From an uncultured Lachnospiraceae bacterium (lineage in GTDB: Bacteria; Bacillota; Clostridia; Lachnospirales; Lachnospiraceae): DNA of 64,000 nt. The position numbers were made by a program, and so were the translations under genes. Within the stretch, counting starts at the first letter, position 1; every line of letters starts with the position of its first letter. The notes beneath the pieces are model-generated. The model was given only the letters and a program-made list of their open reading frames with translations. It made no database searches and was not told where the DNA came from. Positions 17,778 through 25,669 of the stretch are shown piece after piece. The stretch lies in NCBI GenBank assembly GCA_910577165.1, contig CAJTLX010000009.1, positions 1-64,000 on the forward strand, written 5' to 3'.

Positions 17778-19193
17778 ATGATATGTCCACGTTGCGGCAA
17801 TAAGATCCGGGGGGCGATTACATATTGTGATTCCTGCGGAGCGGAGCTGACAGTATACAAAAAGATAATGCAGTCTTCCAATTTATATTACAATCGGGGG
17901 CTTTCCCGTGCAAATGTGCGGGATTTAAGCGGAGCCATCCAGATGTTAAAGAAAAGTCTTGAGATAAACAAGCGCAATACCATGGCGCGAAATCTGTTAG
18001 GGTTGGTATATTTTGAGTTGGGAGAGACGGTGGCGGCACTTGGAGAATGGGTGGTCAGCAAACATTTTCAGCCGGAAAATAACCGCGCAGATTATTATAT
18101 AGAGCAAATTCAGAGCAGTCCGGCAAAATTTGACGCGGTGAATCAGGCCATCAAGAAATACAATATTGCATTGGACGCTGCGAGACAGGGCGGGGATGAT
18201 ATGGCAATCTTACAGTTAAAGAAAGTGATAAGCCTGCATCCGAACTTTATTCGGGCAAGGCAGCTTCTGGCACTTTTGTACATTCACACCGGGCAGAAAG
18301 AACGCGCGAGAAAACAGCTGAATTACGCGGCGCAAATTGATGTGGCAAACACGACAACGCTGCGCTATCTAAAGGAAATTACTCCGACTGCACAGGGACA
18401 GAAGGAGTCAGAGTCCGCAGGCGAGAATGAACTGGCGATCGATGAGATGAAGGGGGGTGTGCGCCTTTCTACCGCTGGTAATTACAGCGAGGACAAGCCA
18501 AATGTTATGGCTTGGGTTATGCTGGTCGTTGGAACGCTGGTGGGCATTTTGGTAACGTTCATTTTGATTGTGCCAACCGCAAGAAAAAATATCCGTGCTG
18601 AGTTTGAAAAGGATCAGCTTGATTACAGCAGTGAACTGCGGATCAAGGAAGCGACTCTCACTTCGCTGGAAAAGGAGGCACAGCTGTGGAAGACAAAGTA
18701 CGAGGAAGTGCAGAGAGAACTTTCCGAGATTGTTGTGCCGGAGTATGATAGACAGATGTATGATGATCTGTTTTCGGTATTGCAGGAGTATATCGCAATC
18801 GAGGGGGAAAATGAAAATTCTTCCAGGATCTTGGATCTTGCTGGCAGGCTTGCTGAACTTGATACTGCCCGGATGGAAAATGAGGATGCCAAGGCACTGA
18901 CTGAGAAGATGAAGACAGAGATCTTTGCGCGCGCGGCATCTCCGGCCTACACGAAAGGACGCGAAGCACATGATAACGGGGCGTATGCGGAGGCGGCGGC
19001 ATATCTTAAAGCCGCCTGTGATTATGGGTTTATCAATGATTCCTGTTATTACTATCTTGGAAAATCTTACCAGTTAATGGATGCGAACGAGCAGGCGGCA
19101 GAATATTACCGAAAATTGCTTGCGGAGTTTCCTTCCTCCTCCCTTGCCCGCTATGCAAGGACAAGGCTTGGAGAGATGGGGATGGAAGAATAA
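17778..19193 (+). CDS. Zinc-ribbon TPR membrane protein
   Basis: The protein is 471 aa. An N-terminal zinc ribbon has two CxxC knuckles (CPRCG at 3-7, CDSCG at 17-21). TPR units follow (about 35-205), including LSGAIQMLKKSLEINKRNTMARNLLGLVYFELG. One transmembrane segment is at about 238-262 (MAWVMLVVGTLVGILVTFILIV), then a coiled coil (about 270-330) and further TPR-like helices at the C-terminus (AYAEAAAYLKAAC, EQAAEYYRKLLAEFPSS). The N-terminal half is probably cytosolic and the C-terminal half external. It lies upstream of the spoIIA operon but is separated by about 100 bp containing hairpins. Function is unknown. Confidence 0.8.
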   Translation: MICPRCGNKIRGAITYCDSCGAELTVYKKIMQSSNLYYNRGLSRANVRDLSGAIQMLKKSLEINKRNTMARNLLGLVYFELGETVAALGEWVVSKHFQPENNRADYYIEQIQSSPAKFDAVNQAIKKYNIALDAARQGGDDMAILQLKKVISLHPNFIRARQLLALLYIHTGQKERARKQLNYAAQIDVANTTTLRYLKEITPTAQGQKESESAGENELAIDEMKGGVRLSTAGNYSEDKPNVMAWVMLVVGTLVGILVTFILIVPTARKNIRAEFEKDQLDYSSELRIKEATLTSLEKEAQLWKTKYEEVQRELSEIVVPEYDRQMYDDLFSVLQEYIAIEGENENSSRILDLAGRLAELDTARMENEDAKALTEKMKTEIFARAASPAYTKGREAHDNGAYAEAAAYLKAACDYGFINDSCYYYLGKSYQLMDANEQAAEYYRKLLAEFPSSSLARYARTRLGEMGMEE

Positions 19194-19209
19194 AAAATAA
19201 GGTACCAGG

Positions 19210-19250
19210 GAAAAGAGGACAGCGAAAAGCTAGCCTCTTTTCTTTTCGCT
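19210..19250 (+). other. Interleaved inverted repeats upstream of spoIIAA
   Basis: GAAAAGAGG (19210-19218) pairs with CCTCTTTTC (19234-19242), and AGCGAAAAG (19221-19229) pairs with CTTTTCGCT (19242-19250). The arms are interleaved and so form a pseudoknot or alternative structures. The first stem is followed by TTTT and may be a weak terminator for the preceding gene. Confidence 0.6.
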
Positions 19251-19292
19251 CGACATAAAAGGACATAAAATCAGCAGAAAGGAGAATTTGTT

Positions 19293-19682
19293 ATGGAGCG
19301 ACAGCAATATGAGGTGGGAGCGGAGTATGAGCGGTGCGGCAATGTGCTGGTGATCACGCCCGTTGAGGAGCTGGATCACTGCTGCGCAGTGCGTGTGCGC
19401 GAGGAGGCGGATTATTGGATTGAGAAGAGTGGTGCGCTGCATCTTCTCTTTGATTTTTCTAAGATTCGCTTTATGGACAGTTCCGGGATTGGCGTGGTGA
19501 TGGGGCGATACAAGCGGGTGATCTTTCAGGGGGGAAACATTGCCTGCTGTGGGATCAGTGTGGAGATTGACCGGATTCTTACTTTGTCCGGACTCTATCG
19601 GATTATGCCGCGTTTTGAGAGCAGGGAGGAAGCGGTTAAGGCGTTGGGCGGAAAAAGAGGGAGCGGAGAGATCAGAGATTAA
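19293..19682 (+). CDS. spoIIAA: Anti-sigma-F factor antagonist SpoIIAA
   Basis: The protein is 129 aa, a single STAS domain. The phosphorylatable serine motif is FMDSSGIG at 60-67. In the family, unphosphorylated SpoIIAA displaces SpoIIAB from sigma-F in the forespore, and SpoIIAB phosphorylates the conserved serine. AAAGGAG lies upstream of the ATG. The order spoIIAA-spoIIAB-sigF identifies the gene. The protein is slightly longer than usual (about 115 aa), with an acidic and basic C-terminal tail. Confidence 0.93.
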   Translation: MERQQYEVGAEYERCGNVLVITPVEELDHCCAVRVREEADYWIEKSGALHLLFDFSKIRFMDSSGIGVVMGRYKRVIFQGGNIACCGISVEIDRILTLSGLYRIMPRFESREEAVKALGGKRGSGEIRD

Positions 19683-19736
19683 GAACAGCCCGGTGCGATG
19701 CGGCGGGAGGAAGGGAGAAAAAGGAGGGTAATAACA

Positions 19737-20327
19737 ATGGAACAGATTCAGGGCGTGATCAGTATTGCAGGAAAGCGGAAGGCACTCCCACAAAAAGAGT
19801 GCAGTAAGGAAATTAAGGCAGGGATGGAGCGGGAAGGAAAGCACGGTTATTATAATGAAAAAATGCAAGATGGTGTATGTGTAGAATTTTCTGCTCAGTC
19901 AAAGAATGAGAGTTTTGCGCGCATGGTTGCAGCTGCGTATGTCGCACAGTTAAACCCTACATTGGAGGAACTGTCAGATATTAAGACGGCAGTTTCGGAG
20001 GCAGTGACTAACGCGATTATTCACGGGTACGGAGAGGAAAGCGGGATGATTTGTATGCGTCTTGCCATTCAAAACGAGGAGGTCTGTATTGAGGTGGAGG
20101 ATTGGGGAGCTGGGATAATAGATGTGGTGGCTGCCATGGAGCCGATGTACACGACCAGACCGGATATGGAGCGCTCCGGCATGGGTTTTGCTTTTATGGA
20201 GGCATTTATGGATGAACTCTTTGTGTGTTCACAAAAAAATTGCGGCACACTGGTGAGAATGAAGAAGAAAATCAGCAGAGGGGTGGCAGATGGCGGTGGA
20301 TCAGAGTTTGTTGCTGGCGCGGTGTAA
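19737..20327 (+). CDS. spoIIAB: Anti-sigma-F factor / serine kinase SpoIIAB with N-terminal extension
   Basis: The protein is 196 aa, a GHKL-fold kinase that binds sigma-F and phosphorylates SpoIIAA. The N-box is EAVTNAIIHGYG (about 88-99), the G1 box VEDWGAGI and the G2-type box RSGMGFAFME. Known homologs are about 145 aa and begin near the MQDGVCVEF at residue 43 here. The start at 19737 has an excellent AAGGAGGG site (19721-19728), so the basic ~42-residue extension is probably translated. The alternative internal ATG at 19863 has no good ribosome site. The last 38 nt overlap sigF. Confidence 0.92.
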   Translation: MEQIQGVISIAGKRKALPQKECSKEIKAGMEREGKHGYYNEKMQDGVCVEFSAQSKNESFARMVAAAYVAQLNPTLEELSDIKTAVSEAVTNAIIHGYGEESGMICMRLAIQNEEVCIEVEDWGAGIIDVVAAMEPMYTTRPDMERSGMGFAFMEAFMDELFVCSQKNCGTLVRMKKKISRGVADGGGSEFVAGAV

Positions 20328-21060
20328 GCAGGGGGATAAGGCGGCAAGAGAGCAGATGATTACGGAAAATATCGGGCTGGTCTGGAGTATTGTGCGCAGG
20401 TTTCTAGGCCGCGGTTATGAGGCGGACGATCTTTTTCAGATTGGCAGCATCGGACTGATGAAGGCGATCGATAAATTTGATCTGAATTTTGACGTGCAGT
20501 TTTCTACTTATGCGGTGCCGATGATCACCGGAGAGATACGGCGTTTTTTGCGGGATGACGGGCTGGTAAAAGTTTCCCGCACAATGAAGGAAAACGCCTG
20601 GAAGATTCGTCAGGCGTGTGAAGTTTTGGAGCGAAGGCTTGGCAGGGAGGCGACTTTGGATGAGATCGCCGCCGCAACAGAACTAAAGCGAGAGGATATT
20701 GTTATGGCGATGGAGGCTGGGGCGGAGGTAGATTCTATCTATCGCACAGTCTACCAGGGGGATGGCAGCGAAATCTATATGGTGGATCAGATTGTCCAGG
20801 GGGCGGGCGGCAGCACGGGCAGACTTTCCGGCATGGGGGAGAGAAGCGACGTGGAAAAAGAAAAGCTCCTTGACCATATGTTGCTTTCTGAATTACTAAA
20901 GAGTTTGCCGGATTCCGAGCAGCGACTGTTAAGAATGCGCTATTTTGAGGAGCGCACACAAAACGAGGTCGCAGCAGAGCTTGGAATCAGTCAGGTACAG
21001 GTATCAAGGCTTGAGAAAAAGATATTGTTAAAACTGCGCGCACAATGCGAGAGAAATTAG
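20290..21060 (+). CDS. sigF: Sporulation sigma factor SigF
   Basis: The protein is 256 aa. It belongs to the sigma-70 family, SigF/B/G type. Region 2 (about 25-100, with ADDLFQIGSIGLMKAIDKF and the FSTYAVPMITGEIRRFLRDD stretch), region 3 and the region 4 helix-turn-helix (NEVAAELGISQVQVSRLEKK) are all complete. It is the forespore-specific sigma factor, held inactive by SpoIIAB. The start overlaps spoIIAB by 38 nt, implying coupled translation. A minus-strand LysM-GH18 gene ends only 13 bp downstream of its stop, without a clear terminator. Confidence 0.95.
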   Translation: MAVDQSLLLARCKQGDKAAREQMITENIGLVWSIVRRFLGRGYEADDLFQIGSIGLMKAIDKFDLNFDVQFSTYAVPMITGEIRRFLRDDGLVKVSRTMKENAWKIRQACEVLERRLGREATLDEIAAATELKREDIVMAMEAGAEVDSIYRTVYQGDGSEIYMVDQIVQGAGGSTGRLSGMGERSDVEKEKLLDHMLLSELLKSLPDSEQRLLRMRYFEERTQNEVAAELGISQVQVSRLEKKILLKLRAQCERN

Positions 21061-21073
21061 TGGGACAGGGGGG

Positions 21074-22204
21074 TTATTGAATCCAGAATGTCCCGGACAT
21101 TAAGAGAAATCCTGGCAAATTTGGGCGCATTAATTGCCAAAAGCCAATGCCCCGCAGTCCGTACTCCGTTACTAGCGCGAATTTTGCCTGGTAGCTGCGC
21201 ACATCCTCGAACCAGACTTCATGGGAGATGCCGTCTTTTTGATAGGTGTACCAGGGACTCTTTGCCGTTTCGTCAAATTGGATGGCAACACCGTTTTCTA
21301 CGGCGCGTTCCCTGGCGGTTAGGTTGCCGATCGAGGTGGCACGGGTCGTGCCGGAAACATAGGGAAGCGGCCAGTCGTAGCCATAGTTTGGCACGCCAAG
21401 GTCAATTTTTTCCGCCGGGATCCGGGTCAGCGCATATTCGACGACCTGACGAACTTTGTCGATCGGAGCTACAGCCATTGGTACACTGTAAGTATAGCCC
21501 CACTCATAGGTCATAAGCAACACAGAATTTGCCGCCTCTCCAAGTAGTGCATAATCTTTTCCCTCATACAAAAGCCCTTTCTGGTTATCGGAAGTTTTCG
21601 GCGCGAGTGCGACAGAAACTGGAAAGCCAAGTGCGTTGATGGAGCGGCGCACAGCAGCTACAAATTCAGCAAAAGCAACGCGGTCAGTCGGCAGGATATA
21701 TTCAAAGTCAATATCGACCCCCTCAAAGCCGCGGGAAGTAATTTGAACACCGAGTTCTTCAATTAGGCGGGCAATCGCTTCTGGATTGTGTACAAGGACA
21801 GTGATCAGATTATTATTGAATGTCCCGGAAGCATCGATCGGGGTAAGGGTAAGCACCGGGCGTGAATTGTAGCTTTTGGCAAGATTGATAAGGAAAGTAT
21901 CATCAATTTTGGGCGGGATCAGCCCTCCCTCCGTGGTAAAGCCGTAGGAAAAAATGGAGAGCGCGCTCATATATGGCAGTGATTGACGCAGAGTATCCTG
22001 ATTGATATGTGGGTAGGCATAGCCGTTAGTAGTGATAACCTGCCGGTTTTCGTCCCCGTCGTAGGAGATTAACAGAGCTTCCCCAACAGTTAGGCGATAC
22101 GGGTAGGTGAGCTGGTTGTTAAAAAGAATGGAGGAGAGCGGTACACCGGTGTTGGCGGCGATAGAAGCGGCGGTATCCCCCTGTTTCACAACATAAATTT
22201 CCAT
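21074..22204 (-). CDS. LysM-GH18 spore cortex-lytic-type glycosidase (SleL/YaaH-like)
   Basis: The protein is 376 aa, starting at MEIYVVKQGD after an AGGGGGATT site; an upstream in-frame ATG adds 12 implausible residues. It has one LysM domain (3-48) and a GH18 catalytic barrel. The catalytic block is EGVDIDFEY, with Asp164, Asp166 and the acid Glu168. There is no signal peptide, as in B. subtilis YaaH/SleL, which is placed in the spore coat and cuts cortex muramic-delta-lactam glycan. SleL usually has two LysM domains; here there is one. Its position next to the spoIIA operon supports a sporulation or germination role. Confidence 0.85.
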   Translation of the reverse strand: MEIYVVKQGDTAASIAANTGVPLSSILFNNQLTYPYRLTVGEALLISYDGDENRQVITTNGYAYPHINQDTLRQSLPYMSALSIFSYGFTTEGGLIPPKIDDTFLINLAKSYNSRPVLTLTPIDASGTFNNNLITVLVHNPEAIARLIEELGVQITSRGFEGVDIDFEYILPTDRVAFAEFVAAVRRSINALGFPVSVALAPKTSDNQKGLLYEGKDYALLGEAANSVLLMTYEWGYTYSVPMAVAPIDKVRQVVEYALTRIPAEKIDLGVPNYGYDWPLPYVSGTTRATSIGNLTARERAVENGVAIQFDETAKSPWYTYQKDGISHEVWFEDVRSYQAKFALVTEYGLRGIGFWQLMRPNLPGFLLMSGTFWIQ

Positions 22205-22502
22205 AGAATCCCCCTTTTTATTTAAAGAATTCCTGCTCAAAAAAAGAAACGTTTTTTGAGACAGAAGAATGGTTGGTAGATTATATGGAAAAAAATGGGA
22301 AAATATGATTATGGGGCAGAAGAGCGATCTATTGCGCTAAATATTAGAAAATTCCAGCTAGATAATCGGAATGGCGAACCTGATAGGAAAAAATATTGAG
22401 AAAGGGTAGGAGGTATGGTATACTGGAAACAGTAGATCCATTGCCTCCTTTTTTAACCTAAAAACGAGGCAGCCCTAATAATAGGTCACAGGAGGAATAA
22501 AC
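22205..22502 (+). promoter_or_regulatory. Intergenic region with palindrome and promoter
   Basis: A 9-bp stem hairpin (CTCAAAAAA with TTTTTTGAG, 22236-22260) lies near the divergent LysM-GH18 gene. A sigma-A-type promoter for the lipoprotein gene has -35 TTGAGA (22396-22401), 17-nt spacer and -10 TATACT (22419-22424). No further gene was seen. Confidence 0.65.
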
Positions 22503-23759
22503 ATGAATAGGACAGGATTTTACGTTGTTTTGCTGGCGGGACTGATCACAGCCATCAGTTTTTATGGCTGTGGTGACAGCGCGCAGCCACAAGAACAGTT
22601 ACAGCCGCAGGAGGAGGTTAAGCGAAGTGAAACCATTTCACTTACCCTGTGGGGAGCGGAGGAGGATGCAGAATTATTAGAGGAATTGATCGCAGGATTT
22701 AAGACACAGTACAATTCGCAGACCTTTAATATCACTGTGGAATATCAGAGTGAAGCGAACTGTAAGGATGCACTGTTTGGAAAACTTATTGACGGGTACG
22801 GACCGGATGTGTTTGCATTTGCGGATGATCAGCTCCGTGTTATGGTAGCGGCGGGGATGTTAGCTCCTGTAAAAGATGCGGACACAGTGCGAAAGAATAA
22901 TGTCGAAGCTGCCTGTGAAGCCGCTTCGGTAAACGGTGTGCTGTACGCCTATCCGATGACGGCGGACAATGGATATTTTCTGTATTACAACAAGGCATAT
23001 CTCAGCGATGAGGATATAAAATCCATGGACAGTCTTTTGCGCAAAGCCAAAGCAAAGGGCAAAAAATTTGTGATGGATTGGAGTTCTGGCTGGTATTTGT
23101 ATAGTTTTTTTGGTGGGACGGGGCTTAGTGTCGGCTTAAGTGAGGATGGGGTATCCAACCAATGCGATTGGAATGCAACGGATACAGAGATTACCGGTAT
23201 GGATGTTGCAAAGGGAATGCTTGCAATCGCGAGCAGCGGGGCATTGGATCCTTCCGGACAGTTTGTGGACAGGATCAAGGATGACACAGCGATCGCGGGG
23301 GTTTCCGGTGTCTGGGATTCCGTTGTGATCGCCGAGACCTGGGGAGAAAATTATGGCGCAGCAAAACTTCCAACCTATACTTGTGGGGGAAGTCAGGTGC
23401 AGATGGCCTCTTTTGCCGGCTATAAAATGGTGGGAGTTAACGCCTATTCAAAACAGGCAGAATGGGCGCAGAAACTGGCGGATTTTATGACAAACGAGGA
23501 GAGTCAGACGCTGCGTTTTGTGCGCAGAGGGCAGGGACCATCCAATATCTTGGCTTCCTCAAGCGATGAGATTGCCGCTTCGCCTGCCATCAAAGCGATT
23601 CTTTCCCAGTCAGAGTTTTCAAGCCTTCAATCCATTGGCGGGAATTACTGGGAACCTACGCAGAAATTTGGGGAACTTATGGCTGCTAAGAATCCGGAAA
23701 ACCGCAATCTCCAGGATATTTTAGATGAGATGGTAAAGGGGATCACTTCGCTTTACTGA
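22503..23759 (+). CDS. Extracellular solute-binding lipoprotein (family 1, sugar-type)
   Basis: The protein is 418 aa. The N-terminus is a lipoprotein signal (hydrophobic to AISFYG, then Cys23), a loose lipobox. The mature protein has the type 2 periplasmic-binding fold: LTLWGAEEDAELLEELIAGF, GYGPDVFAFADDQL, the hinge YAYPMTADNGYFLYYNK and late WAQKLADFMTNEESQTLRF. These features match maltose/oligosaccharide-type binding proteins. No permease or ATPase genes lie beside it; instead a chemoreceptor gene begins 41 bp downstream. It may therefore present ligand to that receptor, or feed a transporter encoded elsewhere. The AGGAGGA site is ideal. Confidence 0.85.
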   Translation: MNRTGFYVVLLAGLITAISFYGCGDSAQPQEQLQPQEEVKRSETISLTLWGAEEDAELLEELIAGFKTQYNSQTFNITVEYQSEANCKDALFGKLIDGYGPDVFAFADDQLRVMVAAGMLAPVKDADTVRKNNVEAACEAASVNGVLYAYPMTADNGYFLYYNKAYLSDEDIKSMDSLLRKAKAKGKKFVMDWSSGWYLYSFFGGTGLSVGLSEDGVSNQCDWNATDTEITGMDVAKGMLAIASSGALDPSGQFVDRIKDDTAIAGVSGVWDSVVIAETWGENYGAAKLPTYTCGGSQVQMASFAGYKMVGVNAYSKQAEWAQKLADFMTNEESQTLRFVRRGQGPSNILASSSDEIAASPAIKAILSQSEFSSLQSIGGNYWEPTQKFGELMAAKNPENRNLQDILDEMVKGITSLY

Positions 23760-23800
23760 TACCGGAAACAGCGGGGAATTTAAAATGAGGAGGAAGAGGA

Positions 23801-25519
23801 ATGGCAAAAAGACAGAGCAGCATTAAGATAATGATCGTAGTCCCGATGTTGATTCTTGGAATTGTATCCGTGATCTCAAATATTATGGAGATTCGTAATA
23901 TAAAAAATGTAAATGCAAATGCATCGAATATTGTGGATCATTATATGGCGGGGACAGATAAACTCTCGGAAATTCAAAAGTCAGTGCAAAATATACATAA
24001 GATGGCACTGACCCATATCTTGGCAATGGATTTTGATACAATGATCAATGTGGTGGAAGGGATTAAGGAGCGGGAAGCAGATCTTGATGAGAAACTGGCA
24101 GAGTTTGAGACCTTCAGCGGACAATCGATGAATGAATTAATGGAGACTTACGCTCAGTTTAAACAGACTATTCTTTACTTAGTAGCGATGAGTGCTGACC
24201 GGAAAACAACGGAAGCCTATGTGGTTGCCAATGGAGATTTGGAAAAATATGGGAGTTCAATCTTAAATATACTACAGCAGATGATGGATAAGCTTACAGA
24301 GCAGTCCGCGCAGGCACGCATAAAACTTGGAGAGGTGTATCAGACTTCGCTCGCCGAAAATATTGGCACGATCATTGTCAGTGTTCTCGCGCTGACCGTT
24401 GCGATCGCAATTGTTTTTGTGCGCGTGGTAAAGCCGATCTCTTTAGCAAAGAGGGAATTGGAGGAAATCACATCGGGCATTGGGCATAGCCAGGGTGATT
24501 TGACACGCCGATTAACTCTTCGGTATAATGATGAGATCGCCGCACTTGGGGGTGGGGTTAATACTTTTATCGAAAAACTCCAGCAGATATTAAAAACGAT
24601 CTCCGGGAATTCGGAGCGCATGGAATCTGTTGTGCGTGAGGTACTTTTAAGTGTAAATACCTCAAAGGACAGTGCCTCCGATCTCTCGGCAGTTACAGAG
24701 CATCTGTCCGCGACCATGCAGGATGTTTCAAACTCGACAGGTACAATCAATCAAAACACTTCTGTGATTCAGGAGAATGTGAATCGTATTGCGGACAAAT
24801 CGGGGGAGATGAACAACTATGCGAAGAAGATGCGCCAGGATGCCGGGGCGATCGCGCAGGATGCCAGGAATAGCATGGAGGAGGCTGATCGGAGAGTACA
24901 GGAGATCGGAGGGGTGCTAAACCAGGCGATAGAGGACTCAAAGAGTGTTGATCAGGTCAACAGTTTAACCAACGATATTTTAAATATTTCTTCACAGACG
25001 AATCTATTAGCTCTAAACGCTTCCATTGAGGCGGCAAGAGCAGGTGATGCCGGGAGGGGATTTGCCGTGGTTGCTGAGGAGATTAGACAGCTTGCGGACT
25101 CAAGCCGTGAGACAGCGAGCCATATCCAGCAGATTAACAGTATTGTGATAAATGCTGTGCATAATCTTGCGGACAGTGCTTCCGGAATGATCGGCTATGT
25201 AAATGAGACAGTGCTTACAGAATTTGGGAAATTCGTGGATGGGGGAAAACGCTATGAGGAAGCGGCAATCCATATCGAGAGTACGACGGACGAATTTTTT
25301 GAGAAGACGGACAAATTGAGAAATGAGATGGAACAGATTGCAGACTCTATCCGCAAGATTACACTTGCGATCGACGGAGGGGTTAAAGGAGTTTCCGGTG
25401 CGGCAGAAAGTACACAGAATCTGGCGGGGGATGTGGAGCGCATCAGCTTGCGCATGGATGAGAACCGCGCGATTGCGGAGGATTTAAAGAAGGAAACCGC
25501 AGTTTTTGCGCGCTTGTAG
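23801..25519 (+). CDS. Methyl-accepting chemotaxis protein
   Basis: The protein is 572 aa. TM1 is at about 9-27 and TM2 at about 192-212, framing an external four-helix-type ligand domain. A HAMP domain follows (about 213-270) and the cytoplasmic signalling hairpin, with the conserved tip QTNLLALNASIEAARAGDAGRGFAVVAEEIRQLA at about 395-430. It signals to CheA/CheW. It is probably co-transcribed with the solute-binding lipoprotein upstream (AGGAGGAAGAGG ribosome site, 41-bp gap). The receptor lacks a large periplasmic sensor of its own, which would fit sensing through a binding protein. Confidence 0.95.
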   Translation: MAKRQSSIKIMIVVPMLILGIVSVISNIMEIRNIKNVNANASNIVDHYMAGTDKLSEIQKSVQNIHKMALTHILAMDFDTMINVVEGIKEREADLDEKLAEFETFSGQSMNELMETYAQFKQTILYLVAMSADRKTTEAYVVANGDLEKYGSSILNILQQMMDKLTEQSAQARIKLGEVYQTSLAENIGTIIVSVLALTVAIAIVFVRVVKPISLAKRELEEITSGIGHSQGDLTRRLTLRYNDEIAALGGGVNTFIEKLQQILKTISGNSERMESVVREVLLSVNTSKDSASDLSAVTEHLSATMQDVSNSTGTINQNTSVIQENVNRIADKSGEMNNYAKKMRQDAGAIAQDARNSMEEADRRVQEIGGVLNQAIEDSKSVDQVNSLTNDILNISSQTNLLALNASIEAARAGDAGRGFAVVAEEIRQLADSSRETASHIQQINSIVINAVHNLADSASGMIGYVNETVLTEFGKFVDGGKRYEEAAIHIESTTDEFFEKTDKLRNEMEQIADSIRKITLAIDGGVKGVSGAAESTQNLAGDVERISLRMDENRAIAEDLKKETAVFARL

Positions 25520-25540
25520 ACCATACAATTAAATGGAAAA

Positions 25541-25580
25541 ATACAAAAAAGGAAGGGGTATCCCACCTTCCTTTTTGTAT
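25541..25580. terminator. Bidirectional terminator between the chemoreceptor gene and parC
   Basis: The stem ATACAAAAA-GGAAGG pairs with CCTTCCTTTTTGTAT (one bulged A), with A-rich and T-rich flanks on both sides. It serves the convergent chemoreceptor and parC transcripts. Confidence 0.9.
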
Positions 25581-25669
25581 ATACGGATGCGAATGCACAG
25601 AAAAAATATGTTAGCCGAAACTGACGAGTACCCAGCACGGCGAGATCACTTTCCGGATCGCCCCCTCAA

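Noticed and set aside
19258..19288. AGGACAT...GAGAAT as a sigma-H promoter for spoIIA
   Set aside because: The -10 candidate coincides with the spoIIAA ribosome site, leaving no room for a leader; spacing is also long.
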